The notes beneath the pieces were generated by a model. That model worked only from the letters and a program-made list of their open reading frames with translations. It made no database searches and was not told the origin of the DNA. The translations under genes and the position numbers were made by a program. From CAZKVJ01 sp964556225 (GTDB lineage: Bacteria; Actinomycetota; Acidimicrobiia; Acidimicrobiales; Ilumatobacteraceae), in contig CAZKVJ010000013.1 of the NCBI GenBank assembly GCA_964556225.1, positions 54,987-118,986 of the forward strand: a stretch of 64,000 nucleotides of DNA, read 5' to 3'. Every line of letters begins with the position of its first letter. Within the stretch, counting starts at the first letter, position 1. Shown one piece after another: positions 49,289 through 58,271 of the stretch.

Positions 49289-50149
49289 ATGGACATTCGG
49301 GGCCTTGGCTACATCGGGATCGACGTCGTCGACGAGGAGGCCTGGCGGCGATACGCGAACCTGCTGGGAACGATGGTGGTTCCGCAGCCAACCGGGTTCC
49401 GGGTGAGGATCGACGAACGACCGTCCCGGATCCTGGTCCAGCCCACCGACACGCAGGAGGGTCTGGCGTTCTCAGGGTGGGAGCTCCCTGACGCGACAGC
49501 GCTCGAGCGCGCCGCCGCGGAGCTGCAAGCGGCCGGATGCATCACGGACGTCGCCTCGGACGCGGAGTGCTCGGAGCGTCGAGTCCGGGGGCTGCTCCGT
49601 ACGACCGACCCGGGTGGCTTCACCCTCGAGCTGTTCCATGGTCCGATCCACGACCATGAGCCGTTCGTGTCGCCCGTGGGCGTCAGCGGGTTCGTCACGG
49701 GGCCCTGCGGCATGGGTCACATCGTGCTCGGGACCACGCGCCTGGCCGAGTCGATCGAGTACTACACAGAGGTGCTCGGCTTCCGGGTGAGCGACTACTG
49801 GCGACCTGGTGACGACGACGTGGTGTTCCTGCGGTGCAATCCACGACACCACAGCCTCGCCCTCGTCGCGGCGCGCCAGCCGGCGATGTACCACTTCATG
49901 CTCGAGGCGCGCACGCTCGACGACGTCGGGTACACGCTCGATCGTCACCACGTCACGGGCACCCCGATCTCGATGGGCCTCGGGAAGCACACCAACGACC
50001 GGATGATCTCGTTCTACAGCCGCTCCCCCTCCGGCTTCGACGTGGAGTTCGGCTTCGGTGGGCTCCTCGTGGACGAGGCGACCTGGACCGTCTCCGAGAT
50101 CACCAAGCCCAGCTGCTGGGGGCACCGCCGACCGTCGAACGCGCCATGA
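49289..50149 (+). CDS. Extradiol ring-cleavage dioxygenase (BphC/HsaC-like)
   Basis: This 286-residue two-domain VOC protein resembles 2,3-dihydroxybiphenyl 1,2-dioxygenase, which opens catechol rings next to the hydroxyls with Fe(II). The Fe ligands are visible: His in CGMGHIVLGTTR near residue 143, His in AMYHFMLEARTL near 207 and Glu in FDVEFGFGG near 257. The active-site His and Tyr lie in SPVGV/YHHVTGTPISMG and FYSRSP. The ATG at 49289 follows GAGGAGGA. In actinobacteria such enzymes act on steroid or aromatic catabolites. No other pathway genes are adjacent, so the ring substrate is open. Confidence 0.9.
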   Translation: MDIRGLGYIGIDVVDEEAWRRYANLLGTMVVPQPTGFRVRIDERPSRILVQPTDTQEGLAFSGWELPDATALERAAAELQAAGCITDVASDAECSERRVRGLLRTTDPGGFTLELFHGPIHDHEPFVSPVGVSGFVTGPCGMGHIVLGTTRLAESIEYYTEVLGFRVSDYWRPGDDDVVFLRCNPRHHSLALVAARQPAMYHFMLEARTLDDVGYTLDRHHVTGTPISMGLGKHTNDRMISFYSRSPSGFDVEFGFGGLLVDEATWTVSEITKPSCWGHRRPSNAP

Positions 50150-50206
50150 GCTCAACGGACGGTTGGCGGCCATCGGCCGCAACGACCGACGTCTACCCTT
50201 CGCACG

Positions 50207-51343
50207 ATGGCGGATGTCCTCTGGGCGTGCTGGGACGGTGGCGGCAACCTGACGCCGAGCATCGGCATCGCGCGCGAGCTCGTGCAGCGCGGTCACCGGG
50301 TCCACTTCCACGGGCGACCTGAGATGGTCGACCGGGTCAGGACGGCGGGGCTCGACGCCTCCGCTCTGGCCACGGCGCGGACCGACCTCGACCGGTACGA
50401 CTTCCACCCTCTTGCCACCGTCTTCGGCTACACGAGCTCGCCGGCCGTGGGTGAGGAGCTGGTCGAGCTGATCGCATCCTGCTGTCCGGACGTGGTGGTG
50501 ATCGATGCCATGTTCAGCGCCGCGCTACAGGTGGCACCCCGCTTCGAGCGACCCACCGCAGTGATGCTCCACACCTTCCTCGTCCAGATCCTCGACGGGT
50601 GGCGTGCGAACTTCGACATGCAGAGCGAGTCGCGCCAGCGGGCCGGGTTCGCGCCCTTGGACGAGCTCGACACGCTCTGGGGCGACCGCGACGTCCTCCA
50701 CGTGAACACCCTCCACGCATTCGACGGCGCGCCCGCGACGGACTGGTCCAACGTGGTGCACGGCGCCCCCGTGCTGGTGTCCGAGCATCGAGCGGTGCCC
50801 GCCGCCCTGCCGTGGGGCGATGACGACCCGACCCCCGTCGTGCTGCTCAGCTTCAGCACCGTGCCGGAGCAGCGCAGCCCCGACGCGCTCCAACGGGCAC
50901 TCGACGCCCTCGGCGAGCTGCCCGTCCACGTCGTAGCCACCACCGGTGGCATCGTCGACCCGAGCGAGCTGGCGGCACCGCCGAACGCGCACCTCGTCGA
51001 CTTCGCCGATCACGACGCGCTCATGCGAAGGGCGACGCTCGTCGTCGGCCACGGCGGCCACGGCACCACCATGCGAGCCCTGCGCCACGGCCTGCCGATC
51101 GTCGGCATGCCCGCCAAGGGCGCGGACCAGGTGCCGATCACCATGCTGCTCGAGCGCTGGCGTGTGGGCCGGGCGCTCCCGGGTGACGCCGATGCGGCGA
51201 CGATCCGCATCGCGGTCGAGGCCGTCCTCTCCGACGATCGCTACCGCGCAGAAGCGGCCGCGCGATCCGAGGCGTTCGTCGGGATGGATGGTGCCGCTCT
51301 GGCCGCCGACTCGATCGAGGCCCTCCTACCGACACGTCGCTGA
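50207..51343 (+). CDS. GT1-type glycosyltransferase
   Basis: This 378-residue GT-B fold enzyme resembles MGT-family glycosyltransferases that add a sugar to lipids, macrolides or other natural products. LWACWDGGGNLTPSIGIAREL at the N-terminus is the acceptor-domain loop (the Asp-Gly-Gly-x-Asn replaces the more common His-Gly). VVGHGGHGTTMRALRHGLP near residue 285 is the nucleotide-sugar motif, with the His-Gly-Gly-His-Gly-Thr signature. MPAKGADQVPITMLLER is the C-terminal motif of the family. The start ATG at 50207 is supported by the usual N-terminus. The broken hydrolase gene lies just downstream, convergent. Confidence 0.87.
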   Translation: MADVLWACWDGGGNLTPSIGIARELVQRGHRVHFHGRPEMVDRVRTAGLDASALATARTDLDRYDFHPLATVFGYTSSPAVGEELVELIASCCPDVVVIDAMFSAALQVAPRFERPTAVMLHTFLVQILDGWRANFDMQSESRQRAGFAPLDELDTLWGDRDVLHVNTLHAFDGAPATDWSNVVHGAPVLVSEHRAVPAALPWGDDDPTPVVLLSFSTVPEQRSPDALQRALDALGELPVHVVATTGGIVDPSELAAPPNAHLVDFADHDALMRRATLVVGHGGHGTTMRALRHGLPIVGMPAKGADQVPITMLLERWRVGRALPGDADAATIRIAVEAVLSDDRYRAEAAARSEAFVGMDGAALAADSIEALLPTRR

Positions 51344-51357
51344 CACGGTCGGCTGGT

Positions 51358-52241
51358 TCACGGTTGCCCGGTGAGCACCGAGAGCAGCGCCTCGGCCACC
51401 TCCGACGGTCGTTCCTCGTGGGAGAACAGCCCCGCGCCGGGGATCACCGTGAGGCGGGCGTCGGGGAAGGTGTCCACCATCTCCCGAGCCCAGGCGACGG
51501 GGAAGAACTTGTCCTGATCCCCCCAGACGAGCTGGACCGGGACCGTGACCCGGTGGTGCAGCTCGGCGAGCTCCCGCACGTACCGAGGGTGGAAGCTGCG
51601 CAGCACCTTGATGGCGGCAGCCTGTCGGACCGGATCGGCGGTGAGGGGGCGCAGGAAGAGCTCGTCGAACTCCCCGTCGAGCAGTGACCGGTCGACGAAG
51701 GCGTCGCCCAGGACGAACCCGTTGCGGCGCAGCCGGGGACGGCCGGCGAGCCATCCGAGCGCCGATCCGAACCCGGGGACGTGGCGGTTCGCGAGGAACA
51801 GCCGGAATCGCCAGCTCAGACCGTGCGGCTGCTCGGTGTCGATGAGCCCCATGGCCGTGAGCCGACCGTCCCCGCCAGCGCATGGCGAGCGATCATCCCG
51901 CCACTGTCGTGGCCCACGACGGAGAACCGCTGCAGCCCGAGCAGGTCTGGGGCGCGTCGGACCGCCTCGATGTGTTGATCGATCGAGAGCGGGGTGTCCC
52001 GTCCGAAACGACTCGATCCGGCGCCCAAGAGGTCGAGCACGTGACACGTGACGTGTTCGGCCAGGTGCGGCAGGAGCGTTCGAAACGTCGCCCCGCTCAC
52101 CGGCCATCCGTGCACGAAGAGCACATCGGGGCCTGAACCGATCGTGCGGCAGGCGACCTCACCGGCGCCGACGTCGAGGTATCTCTGGGGCTCGCTGCGG
52201 AACAGCTCGGCGGCGTCCGCCGCGGTGAAGATCGTCATCAT
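51358..52241 (-). pseudogene. Alpha/beta hydrolase with a one-base deletion in a G run
   Basis: From ATG 52241 the frame reads AELFRSEPQRYLDVGAGEVA, VLFVHGWPVSGATFR and FSVVGHDSGGMIARHALAG, a hydrolase with the nucleophile in a GHDSGG elbow. It then runs into a wrong frame and stops at 51816. In another frame the protein continues as DGRLTAMGLIDTEQPHGL, FLANRHVPGFGSALGWLAGR, VQLVWGDQDKFFP and AGLFSHEERPSEVAEALL (catalytic Asp and His). Adding one base to the four-base G run near 51870-51873 joins the two halves. The rest of the gene is normal for a 290-residue haloalkane-dehalogenase-like or epoxide-hydrolase-like enzyme. It is divergent from the XRE gene. Confidence 0.82.
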
Positions 52242-52348
52242 CGATCTCCCGAAGCTCGTCGAACCGACCCTCGCGCCGAGCGAGGTCCGTCGCAATGACC
52301 TGCCGAGGTAGGTGAAGACACCGACACACACGCCGTAGGTTGCTGCCG

Positions 52349-52933
52349 ATGGCTCGCACCGAGCAGCGAACTGGCCTGGTTCCTGCGCTGCTGAAGCAGT
52401 GGCGCTCACGACGGGGGCTCAGCCAGCTCGACCTGGCGGTCGCCGCCGACGTCTCGGCCCGCCACATCAGCTTCCTCGAGACGGGCCGGTCGCTCCCCAG
52501 CCCGGAGATGGTGCTCCTGCTCGGATCGACACTCGGTGTCCCGCTGAGCCAGGTGAACGCCATGCTGGTGGCGGCCGGCCACGACGCCGTCTTCGACGAG
52601 TCTGGCGACGGGATGCCCGAGTAGGTCACGCAGGCGATCGAGCTGCTGAAGGCTCACCACGAGCCATTTCCGCTGATCGTCGTCGACAGCGCCTACAACG
52701 TCCTCGACCTGAACCGGGCCGCAGCCACGGTGATCGGCGCGATGCTCGGGCTGCCGGCGCCAAGCTCACCTCCGACTCCCGAGATGGTCGCCGGCCTCGA
52801 GCTGAACCTCGCCCGACTCACGTTCGATCCCGCCGGCGCCCAGCCCTACCTCGCGAACTTCGACGACGTCGGCTGCCGACAGCTCGGCGCCCGCCAGGAC
52901 GCTTCGGCTGAAGGCCATCGACACCACCTCTGA
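52349..52933 (+). pseudogene. XRE-family regulator (MmyB-like) with internal amber codon and lost C-terminus
   Basis: The first 92 codons encode a helix-turn-helix domain: LKQWRSRRGLSQLDLAVAAD, RHISFLETGRSLPSPEMVLL. A TAG at 52622-52624 interrupts the frame after SGDGMPE. The same frame continues with VTQAIELLKAHHEPFPLIVV, DSAYNVLDLNRAAATVIGAML and FDPAGAQPYLANFDDVG, typical of the ligand-binding domain of MmyB-like regulators, and then ends out of register at 52933. So there is a nonsense codon and a truncated end. It is next to a broken hydrolase, its likely target. Confidence 0.78.
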
Positions 52934-53075
52934 CCAGGGACGAGCGAGCGACGACGATGAACCGGCGCTAGGAGATCGCACGTCGAACAGCGAGGTCACC
53001 CGCGCAGCGCTCCGCGGTCCGGGATGTAGAGTCTCGCCATGGACATCCAGATCGTGCTGATGGGGCTCACCCAGC

Positions 53076-53714
53076 ATGTGGGACGACGTGGTGGCCGCCC
53101 TGGGTCCGGACCTCGACGCCGCCTGCGCTGATCTGCCGACGATGAGCCGAACCGACGCGACCCTGGCGGACGACGTCGCTCACGTCCGGAGCCTCATGAC
53201 CGGCCCCCACGTGATCCTTTGCGGCCACTCCTACGGGGGTGCGGTCATCACCGAGGCCGGGGCCGACCAGCCGAACCTCAAGCATCTGCTGTACCTGGCG
53301 TCCGTGATGCCCGACGTCGGTGAGTCGATGTTCGAATGGACCTCGAAGCGCCCGATCCCGGGTGCGGCTCCGCTCGAGTTCCGCCCCGACGGCACCGCCA
53401 TGGTCACGCGCTGGGCCGGCCCCAAGGACGTCTATGACCAAGCCACACTCGAGCGGTGGGCGGCGATACCGCCGCGACCGATGGCGGTCGCAGCTGCGGT
53501 GACGCCGATGTCAGCGGCCGCGTGGCGAGACGTTCCAACAACGTTTGTGGTCGCTGCGCGCAACACCTCGATCCATCCCGACACACAGCGCGAGATGGCG
53601 GCCCGAGGTGCACGTCACGTGGTCGAGTGGGACGTCGGCCACATGGCCAACATGGCGATGCCCTCCGAGGTCGCCGACCTCCTGCGCTCAATCGCAGCCG
53701 ACCTCTCCGGCTAA
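53076..53714 (+). CDS. Alpha/beta hydrolase, N-terminus damaged
   Basis: This frame of about 212 residues encodes an alpha/beta hydrolase: WDDVVAALGPDLDAACADLP, HVILCGHSYGGAVITEAG with the Ser nucleophile, and VGHMANMAMPSEVADLLRS with a likely catalytic His at the end. The normal start MDIQIVLMG (ATG at 53039) lies in another frame, 37 bases before this ATG, so a frameshift or deletion has removed the link between the first strand and the rest. The remaining ATG at 53076 may still give a product without the first strand. Homologs are esterases and the family member ytxM-like proteins; the substrate is not known. Confidence 0.7.
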   Translation: MWDDVVAALGPDLDAACADLPTMSRTDATLADDVAHVRSLMTGPHVILCGHSYGGAVITEAGADQPNLKHLLYLASVMPDVGESMFEWTSKRPIPGAAPLEFRPDGTAMVTRWAGPKDVYDQATLERWAAIPPRPMAVAAAVTPMSAAAWRDVPTTFVVAARNTSIHPDTQREMAARGARHVVEWDVGHMANMAMPSEVADLLRSIAADLSG

Positions 53715-53751
53715 TCGCCCGCAACGCGGTTGTTGTCACTTCCGCATCGAG

Positions 53752-53825
53752 TGGGCGCTGAGGGACTCGAACCCCCGACCCCCTGCTTGTAAGGCAGGTG
53801 CTCTCACCAGCTGAGCCAAGCGCCC
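53752..53825 (-). tRNA. tRNA-Val (anticodon TAC)
   Basis: On the minus strand the acceptor stem is GGGCGCT paired to AGCGCCC, the anticodon stem CCTGC/GCAGG surrounds the loop CTTACAA, giving anticodon TAC, and the T-loop is GGGGG-TTCGAGT-CCCTC. D-arm GCTC/GAGC with loop AGCTGGTGA. Length is 74 including the discriminator base A73 (53752). CCA is not encoded. It decodes GTA and other valine codons by wobble. Confidence 0.96.
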
Positions 53826-53921
53826 GGGTCGCCCGATCCTACCGGCGGGGCTGTCGCCTTGACCGCCGGCGTGTCTGGGCATCCGCGTCCGGCGGGCGTC
53901 GCGCCACTACCGTCCGCGACG

Positions 53922-54881
53922 ATGTCCTCTCGAACGGGCAACGCCGCACGCCAGGGATCGGGTGAGACCGACATCGTGCGCCGCTACCTCGAGGAGATCG
54001 GCGCCCACCCGCTCCTCAACGCCGCCGACGAGCAGCGCCTCGGCGCGGCGATCGCCGCGGGGCGGGCCGCCGAGGCCGAGCTGGCCGACGGAGCGCACCT
54101 GTCGCCGGCCAAGCGTCGGGCGCTCCAGCGCAAGGTGGACGAGGCGGCGGAGGCCCGACGGACGTTCGTGCAGGCGAACCTGCGCTTGGTGGTCAGCGTC
54201 GCCCGCCGCTACGAGGGCAGCGGCCTCGCCCTGCTCGACTTGGTGCAGGAGGGAAACCTCGGCCTCATGCGGGCCGTCGACCGCTTCGACCACCGCAAGG
54301 GGTTCAAGTTCTCCACCTACGCCACATGGTGGATCCGTCAGGCCATCGGGCGGGCGATCGCCGACTCGTCGCGCACCATCCGCGTGCCGGCCCACGTGCG
54401 TGAGCAGTACGGCCTGATCGACCAGAGCACCGCCCGCCTCACCGAACAGCTCGACCGAGCGCCCACCGACGATGAGGTCGCGGCTGACTGCGGGCTGAGC
54501 GTCGAGCGAGTGTCGCTGGTGCGCCGCCACCGCCGTCCGCTGGTGTCCCTCGCGGCGCCGGTCGGCGAGGACGGCGACACCGTGCTGGCCGACCTGCTCG
54601 CCGACGACGAAGCCGAGTCGCCGTTCGACGTCGCCGCCACGGCCCTGGAGCGTGAGGCACTCGAGGCGCAGCTGTCCCGCCTCAACCCGCGCGAGCAGAT
54701 CGTGCTCCGGGCCCGATTCGGCCTGGACGAGCGGGCTCGTACGCTCGCAGAGCTGGGCGAGGAGCTCGAGATCACCCGCGAGCGGGTGCGCCAGATCGAG
54801 GCGAAGGCGCTCGGCAAGCTGCGCCACCCGAGCCTGGCCCGCACCTGGACCGGCGAGGCGCCCAGTCAAGCCAGCCGCTGA
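53922..54881 (+). CDS. RNA polymerase sigma factor, sigma-70 group 2
   Basis: This 319-residue protein has the sigma-70 core. Region 1.2 starts with DIVRRYLEEIGAHPLLNAADE. Region 2 contains FVQANLRLVVSVARRYEGSG, LDLVQEGNLGLMRAVDRFD and FSTYATWWIRQAIGRAIAD (2.3-2.4). Region 3 is RVPAHVREQYGLIDQST, and region 4 has LNPREQIVLRARFGLD and ITRERVRQIEAKALGKLR. The short N-terminus and absence of the region 1.1 and long non-conserved region make it a group 2 (SigB/HrdB-like alternative) sigma rather than the housekeeping one. The ATG at 53922 is used. The C-terminus lies 16 bases inside the convergent monophosphatase gene. Confidence 0.92.
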   Translation: MSSRTGNAARQGSGETDIVRRYLEEIGAHPLLNAADEQRLGAAIAAGRAAEAELADGAHLSPAKRRALQRKVDEAAEARRTFVQANLRLVVSVARRYEGSGLALLDLVQEGNLGLMRAVDRFDHRKGFKFSTYATWWIRQAIGRAIADSSRTIRVPAHVREQYGLIDQSTARLTEQLDRAPTDDEVAADCGLSVERVSLVRRHRRPLVSLAAPVGEDGDTVLADLLADDEAESPFDVAATALEREALEAQLSRLNPREQIVLRARFGLDERARTLAELGEELEITRERVRQIEAKALGKLRHPSLARTWTGEAPSQASR

Positions 54882-55794
54882 CGAGCCGCCAGGAGCTGGG
54901 CGTGCAGCGCCGCCGTCGCCGCCGCCACCGGNNNNNNNNNNNNNNNNNNNNNNNNNNNNNNNNNNNNNNNNNNNNNNNNNNNNNNNNNNNNNNNNNNNNN
55001 NNNNNNNNNNNNNNNNNNNNNNNNNNNNNNNGCTGACGAGCCGCCAGGAGCTGGGCGTGCAGCGCCGCCGTCGCCGCCGCCACCGGGGTTCGGCGGGCGG
55101 CGTGGTCCAGCACCACCGGCTCTCGACCGTGGAGGTCGGTGACGATCGCCCCCGCCTCCACACACACCAGGAGCCCGCCGGCGATGTCCCACACGCCGTG
55201 CGCGTCCGGGCTGCAGTCGACGTACGCGTCGAGCACGCCCGAGGCGACCAGACACAAATCGAGGGCCGCGGCCCCGAATGCCCGGAACTGTCCCCACCCG
55301 AGGTGCCCAGCGGGCAGGCCGGAGACGCCGACCAGCGCCGAGCCCAGATCGGAGGCCCGTGAGGGGCGGACCGGCTCGCCATCGCGATACGCGCCGCCGC
55401 CTCGAAGCGCCCAGTAGCGCTCGGCGCCGGGGCGGGACTGGTTGGCCACCAGCGCAGCGCGTGGCCCGTCGGAGTCGACGACGCAGAGCGAGGTGGCGAA
55501 CCATGGAACGCCCCGGCTGGCGTTCGTCGACCCGTCGAGCGGGTCGACTACCACCACGAGCTCGCCCGCCCCGGCACGAACGCCGCTCTCCTCCGACAGC
55601 ACGGCGACCTCCGCCCGGCCGAGCACCTCGAGCGCCGCCCGGTCGGCGACGAGGTCGGCGGCGTACTGGCCCGCCCGGCGCCCTGACGGTCCCCAGTCGG
55701 TCACGTCGCCAAGGGCCCGCGCGACGGCGTCGGCCACCTCGTGGAGCAGGTCCAGCAGGGCTTCGTCGCTGGTCGAACCGTCCAATTTCGCCAC
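54866..55794 (-). CDS. Inositol monophosphatase family protein (interrupted by the gap)
   Basis: This Mg-dependent phosphatase family acts on inositol-1-phosphate or related sugar phosphates. DLVADRAALEVLG, LSEESGVRAGAGELVVVVDP and VDPLDGSTNASRGVPWFATS are the metal-binding motifs (Glu, Asp-x-Leu-Asp-Gly-Ser-Thr-Asn) near residues 65-95, and AHGVWDIAGGLLVCVEAG near residue 205 the second. With the artefactual repeat removed, the gene has 257 codons, normal for the family. It starts with GTG at 55794. The stop lies 16 bases inside the 3' end of the convergent sigma-factor gene. In actinobacteria this supports inositol lipid or mycothiol-like metabolism. Confidence 0.9.
54877..55086. other. Scaffold gap of 100 N flanked by the same 55 bases
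   Basis: Bases 54877-54931 and 55032-55086 are identical (beginning GCTGACGAGCCGCC and ending CCGCCACCGG). Between them are 100 N at 54932-55031. Removing the N and one copy of the 55 bases makes the inositol monophosphatase frame continuous: 929 minus 155 is 774, an exact multiple of three. So the two contigs overlap by 55 bases and no sequence is missing; the repeat is an assembly artefact. Confidence 0.93.
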
Positions 55795-55841
55795 GGCCGG
55801 ACGGTAGTGTCCGCAGCCGACACCAACGAGTCAGGAGCAGC

Positions 55842-56420
55842 GTGGCCGTCATCGATGTCGCCGGGTTCGTCGCGGATCTCAAGAGCCACGCCATCGACCA
55901 CGGCTTCCACGTGCACGACGAGCGTCACTTCGTGGAGACGTACTCGTTGCGCCAGCTGTGGGAGGTCGACCTCCATCCCGAGGAGGCGTGCAACGGCCCG
56001 ATCGACCTGCACCTGTCGCTCGAGGTCGATCCCCGGGCGCTGCTCGGCTTCGAGGACGAGATCTTGAAGATGGAAGACCCCGACGAAGACCCGCCGGAGG
56101 ACTTCACGTTCCCGCTGCTCTTCACATGGACCCTCCCGCCGCTCCCGCAGCCGCCGGACCTGCTGGTGCTCGCCACGGAGGTCGCCGGCATCGGGGGGAT
56201 GGACCTGCCGGTCGAGGTGTCCGCCATCGACTCCTTCCCGAGCGTCACCGACGCACCGGAGCGAAGCCTGTCGCTCGTGGCCCGCATCACCGTGCCGCTG
56301 GCCGACGTCTACCTCGGCAACGAGGAGGCGCTCTGCGGGGTGCTCGACCGCTGCCGCGACGTCAGCCTGGCGCTGCTCGAGCGGGCACCGGACTGGCTCG
56401 GCGACGAGGACCAGGACTGA
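55842..56420 (+). CDS. Conserved hypothetical protein
   Basis: This 192-residue soluble protein has no recognised domain. It contains a mix of short strands and helices: HVHDERHFVETYSLRQLWEV, DLHLSLEVDPRALLGFEDEI, an acidic patch (KMEDPDEDPPEDFT) and SLSLVARITVPLADVYLG. The GTG at 55842 is preceded by AGGAG. It is the first of three consecutive genes on this strand (55842, 56469, 56723), the last two overlapping, and the three may form an operon. Similar proteins appear in other Acidimicrobiia by recollection, but I cannot assign a role. Confidence 0.62.
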   Translation: MAVIDVAGFVADLKSHAIDHGFHVHDERHFVETYSLRQLWEVDLHPEEACNGPIDLHLSLEVDPRALLGFEDEILKMEDPDEDPPEDFTFPLLFTWTLPPLPQPPDLLVLATEVAGIGGMDLPVEVSAIDSFPSVTDAPERSLSLVARITVPLADVYLGNEEALCGVLDRCRDVSLALLERAPDWLGDEDQD

Positions 56421-56468
56421 CCCATCCACCGTCGCCGCGGCGACCGACCACCCGAGGTGCCGACCACC

Positions 56469-56726
56469 ATGCGAGTCCAGGAGCTCATCGACATCCTGCG
56501 TGACCAGCCGCCCGATGCCGAGGTCGAGCTGGCCGTCGTCGCCCCGGTGGCCGAGGACAGTGACGACATCACCGTCGACCGCTACAGCGTCGAAGGCGTC
56601 CTGCCCTGGGACGACGGCACCGACGGGGCCGAGGTGTCCGTCTGGCTGATCGGTGGCGAGGACGACGACGTCGACGCGCTGCTCGACGCCATCGAGACCG
56701 GCGAAGACGAGTCCGCCGGCGGATGA
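56469..56726 (+). CDS. Small acidic hypothetical protein
   Basis: This 85-residue protein is strongly acidic. It begins with MRVQELIDILRDQPPDAEVE, then continues with LAVVAPVAEDSDDITVDRYS and a C-terminal DDDVDALLDAIETGEDESAG. The first 30 residues resemble the start of small proteins of the type that forms a beta-strand and helix near ParB or HigA-like domains, but the match is too weak to name. The ATG at 56469 is used with GAGG upstream; a GTG at 56457 is in frame. The stop overlaps the ATG of the metallopeptidase-like gene (ATGA). Confidence 0.6.
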   Translation: MRVQELIDILRDQPPDAEVELAVVAPVAEDSDDITVDRYSVEGVLPWDDGTDGAEVSVWLIGGEDDDVDALLDAIETGEDESAGG

Positions 56727-58243
56727 CCCTGCCGCCGGGCAGCCCACTCCCTCCGCCACCGCCCCCGGGCGCCGGACCATCCCCGCTCCCCCCTCCGTGG
56801 GCGCCCCGCCTGCCGCTCGGGGACCCGGGTCCGCGACGGCGCCCGCACCGCATCCGCAACCTGGTCATCGTCGTCGCCTGCCTCGGCCTGCTCGGGGCGG
56901 GCGTCTACGTGCTCGGCACGTGGGACCGGGGCATCGACCACCCTGACGAGTGGGATGCCCGCATCGCCGACATCGTCGAGTTCGTCGAGGGCGAGCTCGA
57001 CGACGAGTTCGAGCACCCCGTCGAGGTCCACTTCGTCGCCGACGACGAGTTCGAGGACCTCGTGCGCACGGACGAAGCGGACCTGTCCGCCGACGACGAG
57101 CAGGAATACCGCGACCAGGAGGCAGTCGGACGGGCGCTCGGGCTGTTCAGCGGCGAGACCGACCTGTTCGAGGAGAGCAACGACCTCGCCGGTTCGGGCA
57201 TCCTGGCCTACTACTCGCCCGACGACGAGGAGATCGTCGCCCGGGTCGACGATCCGGAGCTCACCGAGCTGCCCATCGAGCTGCGGGTCACGATCGCCCA
57301 CGAGCTGACCCACGCGTGGCAGGACCAGCGTTACGACCTCGCCGAGCTGCAGGGCCGGGCCGGCACCATCACCCAGGCCGACGCCATCGACGGGCTCATC
57401 GAAGGGCACGCGACCTGGCTCGAGGACCGCTACATCGACGCCCTGTCGAGGGAGGACGCCGCGGACTACAACGACTCGCTCGCCGCTGGCGACGAGGAGT
57501 ACTCGGAGGAGATCGCCGGCGTGACGCCCCTGCTCGAAGCGGTCCAGGCCTCGCCGTACGTCATCGGGCCCACGTTCGTCACGGCGCTCGTCGAAGCGGA
57601 CCCTGGGCTGGTCGAGCGGGCCTTCACCGACGACCTGCCGCTGGCCGAGGACCAGCTGGTCCTGCCGAGCGCCTACCTCGACCGCGACGACCCGGAGCCA
57701 CTCGAAGAACCCGACATCCCCGACGGTGGCGAGGAGCTGGATCGCGGCCAGATGGGCATGCCCGCCCTGTACATGATGCTGGCCGTCGGCCTGACGCCCC
57801 CGGACGCGCTGGGCGTGGCCGACGGCTGGGGGAACGACGCCTACGTCGCCTACACCGACGGCGACCAGGTCTGCGTGCGGATGATGGTGGTCGGCGACGA
57901 TGCAGCCGCGACCGCCGAGCTCGAGCGGGGCCTGCAGGCCTGGGCCGCGTCCCTGCCTGCGGCGGCCGGCGCCACGGTCGGCCGTGGGGGTGATGGCGAC
58001 TCGGTGCTCGACGCGACGGTGTGCGACCCCGGCGCCGGCAGCAGCATCGCCGTCCCTGGCGACACTGCGGTGCAGCAGCTGTTCGGCCGGGCCTACGACC
58101 TGGGGTTCGTCATCCAGGATCTCGGCGACGTCGAGGATGCCGAGTGCATCGTCAACGCGCTCTACACCGTCTACGCCTACGACGAGATCGCATCCCTCCC
58201 GCAGGAGGACATCGACGCCGCGTTCGTGGCGTGCGGCTACTGA
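56723..58243 (+). CDS. Membrane-anchored protein with HExxH metallopeptidase-like motif
   Basis: This 506-residue protein has a Pro-rich cytoplasmic N-terminus (residues 1-40), one transmembrane helix (RNLVIVVACLGLLGAGVYVLG, residues about 45-65), and a large acidic outer domain. Near residue 195 is the zinc-binding motif AHELTHAWQDQRYDL (HELTH), and a Glu about 30 residues later (LIEGHATWLEDRY) is a plausible third ligand. The rest has no strong family match; the HExxH-plus-EGHAT pattern resembles neutral metallopeptidases of the M-clan. It is preceded by two small genes in an operon. Substrate is unknown. Confidence 0.75.
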   Translation: MTLPPGSPLPPPPPPGAGPSPLPPPWAPRLPLGDPGPRRRPHRIRNLVIVVACLGLLGAGVYVLGTWDRGIDHPDEWDARIADIVEFVEGELDDEFEHPVEVHFVADDEFEDLVRTDEADLSADDEQEYRDQEAVGRALGLFSGETDLFEESNDLAGSGILAYYSPDDEEIVARVDDPELTELPIELRVTIAHELTHAWQDQRYDLAELQGRAGTITQADAIDGLIEGHATWLEDRYIDALSREDAADYNDSLAAGDEEYSEEIAGVTPLLEAVQASPYVIGPTFVTALVEADPGLVERAFTDDLPLAEDQLVLPSAYLDRDDPEPLEEPDIPDGGEELDRGQMGMPALYMMLAVGLTPPDALGVADGWGNDAYVAYTDGDQVCVRMMVVGDDAAATAELERGLQAWAASLPAAAGATVGRGGDGDSVLDATVCDPGAGSSIAVPGDTAVQQLFGRAYDLGFVIQDLGDVEDAECIVNALYTVYAYDEIASLPQEDIDAAFVACGY

Positions 58244-58271
58244 CACCGCAGCGACGGTACGGTGCGCAGCC

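Noticed and set aside
52622..52624. In-frame TAG as a possible pyrrolysine codon
   Set aside because: Regulators of this family have no Pyl, and no Pyl machinery is expected in this group; the downstream end is also lost, so it is a nonsense mutation.
53753..53825. Plus-strand reading with TGT, suggesting tRNA-Thr
   Set aside because: The T-loop TTCGAGT and D-arm are correct only on the minus strand, where the anticodon is TAC (Val).
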